The notes beneath the pieces were generated by a model. The model was not told the origin of the DNA, did not search any database, and was given only the letters and a program-made list of their open reading frames with translations. 49,524 nt of DNA from an uncultured Acetatifactor sp. (GTDB lineage: Bacteria; Bacillota; Clostridia; Lachnospirales; Lachnospiraceae). The stretch lies in the NCBI GenBank assembly GCA_947631615.1, contig CANRLX010000012.1, forward strand, positions 1-49,524, in the 5' to 3' direction. A program made the position numbers and the translations under genes. Below are positions 1 through 7,957 of this stretch, piece by piece; the first letter of the stretch is position 1, and each line of letters starts with the position of its first letter.

Positions 1-568
1 GGATTGTGTGGTTCAGTGTGTCGAAGTACTTTGACAGATCCAGACTTACTGCGTGGGTATATCCCTGTTCTGCATACTCCTTCACCTTCCTTATGGCATC
101 CTTCGCACTTTTCCCCGGCCGGTAGCCGAAGCTGTTTTCCGAGAATAGCGGCTCGTAGACCGGCATCATCTGCTGTGCCATGGCTTGCTGTATGGTACGG
201 TCTATGACGGTAGGAATACCGAGTTTCCTCACTCCTCCGTCAGGCTTCGGGATCTCCACTCGTCTGACTGGCTTCGGCGTATAGTGTCCCGCCTTTATCC
301 TGTCTACAATTTCGTGGTTATGCTCCCTCAGATAGGTAAGCGTCTCGTCGATGGTCATTCCATCTACTCCCGGCGCTCCCTTGTTTGCCTTCACTCTCTT
401 GAATGCTCTGTTTAGGTTATCCTTATCCAGTATCTTCTCCAAGAGGTCAGGCTCTGCACTGTCCCTTTCCTTCCATATCCGGTTGAATGAGCGGTGCGCT
501 CTTACATACCCTTTGTGTTCCGCACTATCTCTTTGTAAGCAGCTTTCTTCTTTGTTTTCTGCACCCAT
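1..568 (-). CDS. ltrA: Group II intron reverse transcriptase/maturase, N-terminal part
   Basis: The reading frame opens at ATG 568 behind a strong AAAGGAGG site (578-587) and runs off the left edge after 189 codons without a stop. It contains the start of an LtrA-type reverse transcriptase: a KANKGAPGVDGMTIDE block, then VRRVEIPKPDGGVRKLGIPT and an SFGYRPGKSAKDAI segment, ending at SLDLSKYFDTLNH, the first catalytic-Asp region of the RT palm. The protein would reverse-transcribe and help splice the intron RNA that carries it. The YADD motif, X domain and any endonuclease domain lie outside the window, so intactness is unknown. Confidence 0.9.
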   Translation of the reverse strand, partial: MGAENKEESCLQRDSAEHKGYVRAHRSFNRIWKERDSAEPDLLEKILDKDNLNRAFKRVKANKGAPGVDGMTIDETLTYLREHNHEIVDRIKAGHYTPKPVRRVEIPKPDGGVRKLGIPTVIDRTIQQAMAQQMMPVYEPLFSENSFGYRPGKSAKDAIRKVKEYAEQGYTHAVSLDLSKYFDTLNHTI

Positions 569-1024
569 CTGCTCATTCCTCCTTTCCGGGTCGTACTCAA
601 GACTCCTGTTGATTCGGCCCTTCACCCCGCGGTAACTTGTTCCACTTGGCTACTATGGCCTCTGCTGACTTCTGTGCGCTCAACACTGCCTCTCGGCAGT
701 GGTTATCCCTTTCGGAACAGGCCGCACAGACCTCCCCGGGTACCACACGTTTCTTTCCCTCCATCTACCTGCCGCATTTACCATACATGATTCCGTGTAG
801 TTATCGGGCTTCGGCTTGGATTGCAGTCTTACCCTCATGCGTAGCCTTATATGCGGTTTCTGTTCGTCAGGCCGGCGGTTTGCCCGTGGGTTTGTTGGTT
901 CCCCACATCCAGCTTCCTTCAGATTCCACCTCACGGTGGACACCCTTGCCTTCGGCTGTATCCTTCCCACTACCGGGCGGATTCGGGACTTTCACCCGTT
1001 AGAAACGTGCGCCGCCGGGCGCAC
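1..1024 (-). mobile_element. Group II intron, 5' portion (continues beyond the window)
   Basis: Read on the minus strand, the element begins at 1024 with GTGCG, the group II intron 5' consensus. About 455 bases of structured non-coding RNA follow, including the typical GGGTGAAAGTCCCG stretch, and then a reverse-transcriptase ORF starts at 568, as expected for an ORF in domain IV. The 3' end, with domains V and VI, lies outside the window. The 5' splice site falls 3 bases past a 13-bp terminator hairpin (1028-1069) that ends the ABC transporter gene at 1120. Insertion behind terminators is the known habit of IIC-type introns, so I infer class C. Mobility cannot be judged without the 3' half. 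Confidence 0.88.
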
Positions 1025-1027
1025 AAC

Positions 1028-1069
1028 CGAAAATGCTTCCTCCCCTTTTAGGGGGTGGAAGCATTTTCG
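1028..1069 (-). terminator. Terminator hairpin of the ABC transporter gene, bordering the intron
   Basis: A perfect 13-bp inverted repeat (1028-1040 with 1057-1069) is extended by an inner CCCC/GGGG pairing around a small T-rich loop. It lies 50 bases past the stop codon of the ABC transporter gene on the minus strand. The usual T-tract is missing because the group II intron starts 3 bases after the stem. Confidence 0.8.
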
Positions 1070-1119
1070 TCTCTCTTCATTTTATCTATTTCATTTTATC
1101 TTTTTTCACTTTATCTCTT

Positions 1120-2901
1120 TTAAGCAAGTGCCGGTGCCGTCCGCATCATTTGCTCTATCTCTTCCCTCGGGAGCGCGCGGCACCTTTTTTCCTCCAGGTG
1201 ATAGACTCTGCTGCAGATTTGCAGCGGCAAAAGCCTGTGCGTCACCAGGATGCAGGTCCTCGGATAGGTATCCCGCATGATATTTTGGAGCACTCTGCCC
1301 TCCGTCTCCGGATCCAGTGCGGAGGTCGCCTCATCCAAAAGCAAAATCGGCGCTCTGCGAAGCAGCGCCCTGGCGATGGAAAGCCTCTGGGCCTGTCCCT
1401 CCGACAGCCCCACACCCCTCTCTCTAATGACCGTGTCCATGCCCTGGGGGAGCGCGGACACAAATTCCCAGGCACACGCCTGGCGCAGCGCCTCTCGGAT
1501 CTCCTCCTCTGAGGCATCCGGCTTGACATCCCTCATATTGTCCGCGATCGTTCCGGAAAACATGGTGTTTCCCTGCGGCACATAGGAGAAAAATCTCCTG
1601 GCCGCCGGTGTGAGTGCGAGAGTCCTTCCCGTTCTCCCATCCCCCGCGCACAGAAGCGTTCTTCCGGCCTGCGGGTGCAGCAGAGCCAGCAGCAGCCTCA
1701 AAAGGGTCGTCTTGCCCTCTCCGGACGCTCCCACCAGCGCCACCACCTCATGGGGGTGCGCCTCCAGGGACAAATCCCGCAGCACCTCATGCCCGTTCTG
1801 ATAAGCGTAGCGAACGGCACTCATCCGCAGACTGACGCCCTCCTCACGGTTCTTCTCCAAAAATTTCTCCGCTTCCTCCTCGCCGTCATAGTCCTCCGCA
1901 GGCAGCTCCAGAAGCTCCATGATCCGGCGGGCCGAGGTCGTCAGGTTGATGCCGGTGGGAACCAGATTGATCAGATTGTTCAGGGCTCCGGTCAGCGCGC
2001 TGGAGAGCCCCAGAAACATGGTCATGGTCCCATAGGAAATGACGCCGCTCCACACCCGATAGATCCCCCAGCCGTAGGAGCTGTAGGACACCAAAAACCC
2101 CGTCAGCCCCATAATGACGGAGGTGAGCATCGTCATCCGCTGAAACTCCATCTTCATATCCAGGTATTCCCTCTGAAGCCCCTTCAGCTTTCCCGCACAT
2201 CCGGAGCACAGGTCAAACGCCTTGATCGTCTGAATGTTGGAAAACGCCTCCTGATTGAAGCCGTTCATTCTGGCATTCATCTCCGCGCTTCTCTTGTTGT
2301 TGTTTCGCATCCTCCGCATGGTGACCCGGGACATCAGCATGGTCACGGGGATTCCAAGAAGCGCAAACACGGCAAACGACGCGTCGTGATAGACCACAAT
2401 AAAAAAGGCCAACAAAAACCGAAAGACATAAATGACCATATTGGGAATAAAATTCAGCACCCCGCTTGAGAGATTGCTGACATCCGTATTCCAGCGCGTC
2501 AGCAGATCTCCGGTGTGGTAATTTGACAGCGGCTCCCAATCCGCCGCCAGGATCTTCGAGAAGATCTCCGCCTTGATTTCATTGTCCACCCGTATGCTGA
2601 TCCAGCTGGAAGCGTAATTGGTCATCTGGGTCAGCAGAAGATTGCCCACAGCGCAGCCAATCATCAGCGCGAAGGTCTCCAGCAGCTCTCCGGACTTATG
2701 GCCGGTCACAATATCGACCATGTCTCGGGAGATCAGGCTGAAAAAGATCGAAAACAGCGCCGAGACTAATCCCAGCGCCGTATAAAAGATCATAGCCGCC
2801 CAGTAGCGTCTGGCGTACCCATAGATCCACCGTATCTCTTCCCACATTTCCCGAAGCATACCGCCCCGAATTTTCCCGCAGATGTCTTTCACTGTGTTCA
2901 T
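1120..2901 (-). CDS. ABC transporter, fused permease and ATPase (exporter type)
   Basis: This 593-residue half-transporter has an N-terminal six-helix exporter-type membrane domain (about residues 30-320) and a C-terminal ATPase. The ATPase shows Walker A GASGEGKTT near residue 395, a Q-loop region SYVPQGN, an ABC signature reading LSEGQ rather than LSGGQ, and Walker B ILLLDEATSALD followed by a VTHR switch histidine. It should work as a homodimer, or with a partner, to export an unidentified substrate; no partner or substrate-defining gene is adjacent. The gap to lgt upstream is about 80 bases. The ribosome site is weak (AAGGATG), so the exact start is less certain than the product. Confidence 0.9.
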   Translation of the reverse strand: MNTVKDICGKIRGGMLREMWEEIRWIYGYARRYWAAMIFYTALGLVSALFSIFFSLISRDMVDIVTGHKSGELLETFALMIGCAVGNLLLTQMTNYASSWISIRVDNEIKAEIFSKILAADWEPLSNYHTGDLLTRWNTDVSNLSSGVLNFIPNMVIYVFRFLLAFFIVVYHDASFAVFALLGIPVTMLMSRVTMRRMRNNNKRSAEMNARMNGFNQEAFSNIQTIKAFDLCSGCAGKLKGLQREYLDMKMEFQRMTMLTSVIMGLTGFLVSYSSYGWGIYRVWSGVISYGTMTMFLGLSSALTGALNNLINLVPTGINLTTSARRIMELLELPAEDYDGEEEAEKFLEKNREEGVSLRMSAVRYAYQNGHEVLRDLSLEAHPHEVVALVGASGEGKTTLLRLLLALLHPQAGRTLLCAGDGRTGRTLALTPAARRFFSYVPQGNTMFSGTIADNMRDVKPDASEEEIREALRQACAWEFVSALPQGMDTVIRERGVGLSEGQAQRLSIARALLRRAPILLLDEATSALDPETEGRVLQNIMRDTYPRTCILVTHRLLPLQICSRVYHLEEKRCRALPREEIEQMMRTAPALA

Positions 2902-2979
2902 GGCAATCGCATCCTTATCTGTACAAGGTTATAGGTTATTGCCATTATAGCATTTTCCGCGGGAAATTACTATACCGGA

Positions 2980-3858
2980 CTACGCCGGTTTATACGCCTT
3001 CACCTTCCCCTTTCGGATCAGCACGCGCACCGTCACGTCCGTCACCACGGCAAACACCACGAGCACCAGCGACAGCACCTGGGACACCGGAATTTCGGTC
3101 CCGGGGAGAAACAGGGTATCCGTCCGGATCCCCTCGATGATAAATCTTCCCAGTCCATACCCTCCCAGGTAGAGCAGGCACACCTCGCCGTGGAAGCGCT
3201 TGTGCTTTTGATACAGAAGCATCCCGGCAAGCACCAGCAGGTTCCATACGCTCTCGTACAGGAAGGTGGGGTGCACCTGGATAAAGTTCTCTCCCGCCCC
3301 CACGTGCGCCATAAGATTTTCCGTGATATCCCTGCTGCGGACCGCGGCGATGGGAAGGCGCATGGCAAAGAGCCCGTCCGTGTACTCGCCGAACACCTCG
3401 CGGTTCATAAAGTTGCCCCATCTGCCGATCGCCTGACCCAGGATCAGTCCCGTCACGCCTCCGTCCCCAAGCTGAAAGGGGTTGATCCTCTTCACCCGAC
3501 AGTAGATAAACAGCGTTGCAAAGGCGCCGATCACCCCTCCGTAGATCGCCATACCCCCATTTCTGGTGTTAAAAATGCTGAGCAGATCATCCTTATAGTA
3601 CTCCCACTCAAAAATAACATAATACAGGCGGGCGCCGATCACTGAAAAGATCACCGCATAGAGGGCAAAATCCCAGTACAGATCCGGATCCTGCCCCATC
3701 ACCTTTCCGTTGTGGGCCGCCATCAGGATGCCCGCCAGGATGCCGATGCCGATGATCAGTCCGTAAAAAGCTACGTCAAAGCCAAGCACCGAAAAGGTCC
3801 TCGGCACATTTTCCAGGTAAATTCCCAAATTCGGAAAAGCAATGTCGGTCACATTCAT
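2980..3858 (-). CDS. lgt: Prolipoprotein diacylglyceryl transferase
   Basis: Lgt transfers diacylglycerol from phosphatidylglycerol to the lipobox cysteine of prolipoproteins in the cytoplasmic membrane. The 292-residue product is highly hydrophobic with several membrane helices. It carries the family signature GRWGNFMNREVFG and the NGGMAIYGGVIGA segment, and HPTFLYES toward the C-terminus. Length is normal for Lgt. The ATG at 3858 follows a GGGATGGAGACGAA region that supplies a ribosome site. A likely substrate in this window is PstS, which has a clear lipobox. Confidence 0.95.
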   Translation of the reverse strand: MNVTDIAFPNLGIYLENVPRTFSVLGFDVAFYGLIIGIGILAGILMAAHNGKVMGQDPDLYWDFALYAVIFSVIGARLYYVIFEWEYYKDDLLSIFNTRNGGMAIYGGVIGAFATLFIYCRVKRINPFQLGDGGVTGLILGQAIGRWGNFMNREVFGEYTDGLFAMRLPIAAVRSRDITENLMAHVGAGENFIQVHPTFLYESVWNLLVLAGMLLYQKHKRFHGEVCLLYLGGYGLGRFIIEGIRTDTLFLPGTEIPVSQVLSLVLVVFAVVTDVTVRVLIRKGKVKAYKPA

Positions 3859-3933
3859 TTCGTCTCCATCCCTTCTGCGCGCCGTTTTCTTTCCTGCGTG
3901 TGAAGCGGCGCACCGTCGTGAACCCGCTATCCC

Positions 3934-5031
3934 CTACACGTTGAACCGAAACAGGATGACGTCCCCATCCTTCACCACGTAGTCCTTTCCTTCCATGCCC
4001 ACCAAGCCTTTTTCTCTGGCGGCGGCCAGGGAGCCCTGCTCCAGCAGATCCCTGTAATTCACAACCTCCGCCTTGATAAATCCTCTCTCAAAATCGGAGT
4101 GTATCTTGCCGGCCGCCTGGGGCGCCCTGGTTCCGATTTTGATCGTCCAGGCCCGGGTCTCATCCTCTCCGGCCGTCAGGAAGCTGTGCAGGCCAAGCAG
4201 CCTGTAGCTGGCTTTGATCAGCTTCTCAAGTCCCGACTCGGAAAGCCCCAAATCCTCCAAAAACATAGCCTTCTCATCCTCCTCCAGCTCGGAGATCTCC
4301 TCCTCGATCTGGGCGCAGATAACAAATACCTCGCTGTTTTCTCCGGCGGCAAATTCCCGAACCTGCCCCACCTTCTCATTGCTCTGTCCGTCGTCCGCAA
4401 GATCCTCCTCCGCCACATTGGCGGCGTAGATCACCGGCTTGTAGGTGAGCAGATTGTAGGAGTTCATCAGCGAGAGCTCATCCTCGTCCTCAATGGTCAT
4501 GCTCTTGGCCAGTCTGCCGCTCTCCAAATGTTCCTTGATGCGGTTCAAAAGCGCCTCCTCCTTCGCCAGGGTCTTGTCCATCCTGGCGGCCTTCACCACC
4601 TTGGACAGGCGGCGCTCCAGCACCTCCAGATCGGAAAAGATTAACTCCAGGTTGATCGTCTCAATATCGCGCAAGGGATCCACGCTGCCGTCCACATGGA
4701 CCACATTGGGATCCTCAAAGCACCGCACCACATGGACGATGGCGTCCACCTCACGGATATTGCTCAAGAACTGGTTGCCCAGCCCCTCCCCCTTGGAAGC
4801 CCCCTTCACCAGTCCGGCGATGTCCACAAACTCGATCACCGCCGGCGTCACCTTCTTGGAGTGATACATGTCTCCCAGAAGTTTCAGCCTCTCGTCCGGC
4901 ACCGCCACCACGCCCACGTTCGGGTCGATGGTGCAGAACGGATAGTTGGCGGACTCCGCACCTGCTTTGGTCAATGAATTAAACAATGTACTCTTCCCCA
5001 CGTTGGGAAGACCGACGATGCCAAGTTTCAT
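3934..5031 (-). CDS. ychF: Redox-regulated ATPase YchF (OLA1 family)
   Basis: The 365-residue protein begins with the P-loop GLPNVGKSTLFNSLTKAG and has switch II DIAGLVKGASKGEGLGNQFL, both diagnostic for YchF/OLA1. The middle of the protein has the family's helical coiled-coil insertion, and the C-terminus is a TGS domain ending KDYVVKDGDVILFRFNV. YchF is a P-loop NTPase of the Obg group that prefers ATP and binds ribosomes. Length matches the family. The gene has its own promoter at 5183-5211 and a transcribed leader of about 140 bases, so it is probably expressed independently of the decayed region upstream. Confidence 0.96.
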   Translation of the reverse strand: MKLGIVGLPNVGKSTLFNSLTKAGAESANYPFCTIDPNVGVVAVPDERLKLLGDMYHSKKVTPAVIEFVDIAGLVKGASKGEGLGNQFLSNIREVDAIVHVVRCFEDPNVVHVDGSVDPLRDIETINLELIFSDLEVLERRLSKVVKAARMDKTLAKEEALLNRIKEHLESGRLAKSMTIEDEDELSLMNSYNLLTYKPVIYAANVAEEDLADDGQSNEKVGQVREFAAGENSEVFVICAQIEEEISELEEDEKAMFLEDLGLSESGLEKLIKASYRLLGLHSFLTAGEDETRAWTIKIGTRAPQAAGKIHSDFERGFIKAEVVNYRDLLEQGSLAAAREKGLVGMEGKDYVVKDGDVILFRFNV

Positions 5032-5049
5032 AATATACGATACCTATTC

Positions 5050-5076
5050 AGAAAACCCATATTTTCAAGGTTTTCT
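5050..5076 (-). other. Leader stem-loop just upstream of ychF
   Basis: An 8-bp inverted repeat (AGAAAACC with GGTTTTCT) lies 19-45 bases before the ychF start codon, inside the inferred leader. There is no T-tract, so it is not an obvious terminator. It may affect ribosome access, but this is only a possibility. Confidence 0.35.
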
Positions 5077-5182
5077 GCCTTTCTCTATATTTTTACTACA
5101 CAATTTGCAAGGTTTTTGGACGCATACCGCCCTCTCTACATCTTGTAGTCAAAGTATGTCTTAGAGTTTGATACAGTTTAAG

Positions 5183-5211
5183 ATTATACCACACTTAACA
5201 AAATATGAAAA
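5183..5211 (-). promoter_or_regulatory. Promoter of ychF
   Basis: On the minus strand TTTTCA and TATAAT are separated by 17 bases. This is a good sigma-A type match and is the only strong one in the AT-rich gap upstream of ychF. Confidence 0.6.
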
Positions 5212-5228
5212 CCCTATATTTCAAGTGT

Positions 5229-5315
5229 TTATGCAATAAACTGTTCAAATTCTTTTCTTTTAACTATTTTTTTATTGCCAACATATAATACAAAATTACA
5301 TTTAGATTTTTCCAT
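5229..5315 (-). CDS. Possible small ORF or gene fragment (28 aa)
   Basis: An ATG at 5315 opens a 28-codon frame beginning MEKSKCNFVLYVGNKK and ending EFEQFIA. A GGAAGAG stretch precedes it closely. The composition looks protein-like but I do not recognise it. It lies in the decayed 5032-6400 patch, so it may be the remaining front of a larger lost gene. No other protein gene is visible in 5032-5530. Confidence 0.25.
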   Translation of the reverse strand: MEKSKCNFVLYVGNKKIVKRKEFEQFIA

Positions 5316-5404
5316 AACTCTTCCATTTTGTTAATCCCTATTCTAGCGAAAGGTGTATCTTGAAAAAGCCGCTGATGAAATTTCCACCAGGCAGCGGGAC
5401 ACAC

Positions 5405-5447
5405 AAAAAGCACCTTCCGATGATTCACTGATCCGTTGGTGCTTTTT
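5405..5447. terminator. Rho-independent terminator, symmetrical
   Basis: The 10-bp arms AAAAAGCACC (5405-5414) and GGTGCTTTTT (5438-5447) form a hairpin with a T-run on either strand. On the minus strand it lies 84 bases past the Fic-family stop codon and would end that transcript before the ychF promoter. Confidence 0.7.
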
Positions 5448-5530
5448 ATTTTGCCATATAAAATTTATACGCTTGCTATAGATCTTCGTTTCAACGCTCT
5501 GCGTTTATCAATCTCTTTTTGTAATCATAA

Positions 5531-6169
5531 TCATTCCTCACTGATGCAGATTCTTTTCATACACCACAACTGCATAAAATCAATTATCTCTTTGTCATTC
5601 CCATTTTCATAAAATTCTAATAATAAAGTCTTAAATTCTTCCAGTTTATCAATCGGAATCTGAAATATGCCTATATTATTCTGAATCAATACTTTATTTG
5701 CAATAAGCTGTGCCACACGCTTGTTTCCGTCTATAAACATCTGTGTTCTTGCAACATAACAGAAATACTTCAAAGCCTTTAACTCCATGTCTTCTATCTG
5801 GTCAATGCGCTCCAGTGCTTCTATTATGGTGCTTGTATGCGGCATTTCTGGCTCCCATGACGTACCGCCTATCTGCACCGGAATTGTTCTGATCTCACCG
5901 GCATAATCAAATAATAATTCCCCAACAATCTTGTTAAATTCCCTGAGAAGCATAAGGTTATTGTTATAATCGAGATTATCCAGTAAGAATTGCCACGCCC
6001 TCTTCATATTGATAATAAACAACACTTCTTCCGTCTTTGTTGTCGTTGTCGCATTGGCTAATATTGCTTCTGTCTTTGGAAAAGTCGTTCCTAACCCTTC
6101 CAGATTAGCACTCTTCCAAATACTGTCCACTAATAACCTTTTTGCCATTTCTATTGCTGAATCACGCAT
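5531..6169 (-). CDS. Fic-family protein with altered active site
   Basis: Fic proteins usually transfer AMP from ATP to a target hydroxyl. This 212-residue protein keeps the Fic framework: an S20-x3-E24-G25 stretch (SANLEG) matching the N-terminal inhibitory-helix motif, the EIRTIPVQIGG strand region, and the core motif FIDGNKR at residues 145-151. The catalytic histidine of HxFx(D/E)GN(G/K)R is replaced by Gln143 (QMFIDGNKR). The arginine after the lysine is kept, so nucleotide binding may persist while classical AMPylation would be impaired. The gene is AT-rich compared with its neighbours, follows a decayed HTH regulator and is followed by a terminator, which suggests an acquired module. 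Confidence 0.75.
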   Translation of the reverse strand: MRDSAIEMAKRLLVDSIWKSANLEGLGTTFPKTEAILANATTTTKTEEVLFIINMKRAWQFLLDNLDYNNNLMLLREFNKIVGELLFDYAGEIRTIPVQIGGTSWEPEMPHTSTIIEALERIDQIEDMELKALKYFCYVARTQMFIDGNKRVAQLIANKVLIQNNIGIFQIPIDKLEEFKTLLLEFYENGNDKEIIDFMQLWCMKRICISEE

Positions 6170-6230
6170 TATTCCTTTACCTCTTCACCTGATCCGACTA
6201 TTGCAAACTTGCTTCCGATTTCAAGTTGTG

Positions 6231-6384
6231 TTACCTTCTTTTCTTCCGTTCTTCTCTTACAGCATTAAGATTGGCAAATTCCATGATATCACCTATATTA
6301 CATTCCAATTCCGCGCAGATTTTCTCAAGTACAGGAATTGCAACCGCCTGATTATTGTTTAAATTTGTTGTAGGATATTGACAT
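6231..6384 (-). pseudogene. Remnant of a small XRE-type HTH regulator
   Basis: A GGAGG site (6391-6395) precedes ATG 6384, which opens MSISYNKFKQ and then stops. This is the usual beginning of short Cro/C1-type regulators. The following bases, in another frame, encode VLEKICAELECNIGDIMEF, the typical end of the same family, stopping at 6231. The middle part with the recognition helix is missing, so this reads as one gene with an internal deletion. A third frame continues as LEIGSKFAIVGSGEEVKE and ends on the Fic start codon (TAATG), which may be the displaced original C-terminus after a second frameshift. Confidence 0.6.
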
Positions 6385-6540
6385 CCTGTTCCTCCATTTG
6401 CCAAACTCCCCTAAATCAATCTATCTTTACTATGTATCATTATATCAAAGCGCCCTTCTTGTGTAAAACTTTTTATTTTAGGAAGCTAAAATCCAAGAAT
6501 TTTTTGAATTTCCTGAATGACTCCCCGACAGCGGCATACG

Positions 6541-7956
6541 TCACATCAGGAAGCGAAACCAGTAAAACAGCCTGAGGAAACGGATCCTTTGTCTGTTTTT
6601 GGGGGTGATCTCCTGCTGTCTGACATTCTCGGGGATCTCATAGTGCTCGGCATCCAGGACCTTTGCGGACGACGCCTCGTACACCCGCATATTTTCCCTT
6701 AGCTGCCGGTTCACCGCCTCGCTGTCGATCACCAGCATCAGCTCCGTATCCAGATACACGCTGCGCATATCCATATTAAAAGAGCCTATGATCGACAGAC
6801 GGTCCCCGATCGAAATACTCTTTCCATGGTAGGACACTCCGCCCTCATACTCATAAATATGCAGTCCGATATCTACCAGCCGTTCCTTATTGAGCAGATA
6901 ATCCGAGGCTCCGAAGGGATTTCCGTTGTTTGCGGCGGAATTGGTCAGCAGCACGGTACGCGGCTTTTTTTCGCAGATCTCCTGAAAGGAGCGATACATC
7001 CAATCATTGCATATAATATACGGGGTATGGATGTCAACGTCGCCCTCGGCCTGCTTCATGATCTCCGTCAGGGAATAAAACAGCGTGGGCTCCTTGGCAT
7101 ACACATGCGTGGGATTGGACAAAAGGGTAATTTTATTTACCTCATAAGTCATCCCTTCATAATCCGCCCTCTCTGTGAGAACCGGATAGTCCCTTTTGAG
7201 CGTCCGATAGCGCTCCTCCAGCTCCTCCCTTGCGGACGCCGTCCTCTCTCCGTCCCATGCCCCCAGAGACGCGCACTCCTTCCTCTCCCATACCGATTCA
7301 AAATAGCTCTCCACCTGATGGATGGAGCTCTCCTCGCTCTCTGGCTGCGTGGTATATACCAGCACATCTCTGTCGTAATTTTTATATCCGTTATCGCCCA
7401 GAAAATAATCATAGGTATTTCGGCCGCCCAAAATATACAGATCATCGTCGACGATCACATACTTGTCGTGAAGCCGTCCCATGGTCTTCCAGGGGGTAAA
7501 CGGGTTGAGCCGGTTATATATCTTGATCTCCACATTATCCATGGAAGCCAGGGCATGAAAATACTCGCTGCGGTCGATCCTCATATAGGATGCCGCACCG
7601 TCCGCCAGGATCTTAATATCTACCCCTCTCTCCGCAGCCGCCAAAAGCGCGGCGAGCATATCCTTTCCGCTCTCATCCGCCCGAAACTCAAAGGTGGAAA
7701 GGATCACCCTGTCCTGGGCCTGCTCGATCATCCTGAGTCTTTCCAGCAGAGCCTCTTGGTTGTCCTCCATAATATACGCCCTGTCGCAGGAGACCGAATC
7801 CGAATAGCAGTCCTCCACATGAAAACGATCCCGATATGCCTGGCTGACGGCCGGCTGCCTCCTGTAGGACAAAATGATTCCGACGATCAGGTACAGCAGA
7901 AAAAACAGGATTCCAAAAAGCAGAATCTTTCGTATCTTCCTCATACACACCTTCAT
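6541..7956 (-). CDS. Phospholipase D-like (cardiolipin synthase-like) membrane protein
   Basis: The 471-residue protein has one N-terminal membrane helix (about residues 9-30) and two PLD-type catalytic motifs. The first, HDKYVIVD with downstream GGRN, is canonical HxKx4D. The second reads HGKSISIGD with downstream GSFNMDMRS, so its acidic residue is one position later than usual. Two HKD motifs and a membrane anchor fit cardiolipin synthase or a related phosphatidyltransferase or phosphodiesterase, but length and spacing do not decide this. Its ATG lies one base after the stop of the large membrane protein upstream, indicating translational coupling. An alternative start is Met5. Confidence 0.8.
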   Translation of the reverse strand: MKVCMRKIRKILLFGILFFLLYLIVGIILSYRRQPAVSQAYRDRFHVEDCYSDSVSCDRAYIMEDNQEALLERLRMIEQAQDRVILSTFEFRADESGKDMLAALLAAAERGVDIKILADGAASYMRIDRSEYFHALASMDNVEIKIYNRLNPFTPWKTMGRLHDKYVIVDDDLYILGGRNTYDYFLGDNGYKNYDRDVLVYTTQPESEESSIHQVESYFESVWERKECASLGAWDGERTASAREELEERYRTLKRDYPVLTERADYEGMTYEVNKITLLSNPTHVYAKEPTLFYSLTEIMKQAEGDVDIHTPYIICNDWMYRSFQEICEKKPRTVLLTNSAANNGNPFGASDYLLNKERLVDIGLHIYEYEGGVSYHGKSISIGDRLSIIGSFNMDMRSVYLDTELMLVIDSEAVNRQLRENMRVYEASSAKVLDAEHYEIPENVRQQEITPKNRQRIRFLRLFYWFRFLM

Positions 7957-7957
7957 T

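Noticed and set aside
5032..5182. ychF leader considered as a riboswitch or T-box
   Set aside because: Apart from one short stem-loop there is no T-box consensus, terminator pair or known ligand-binding core.
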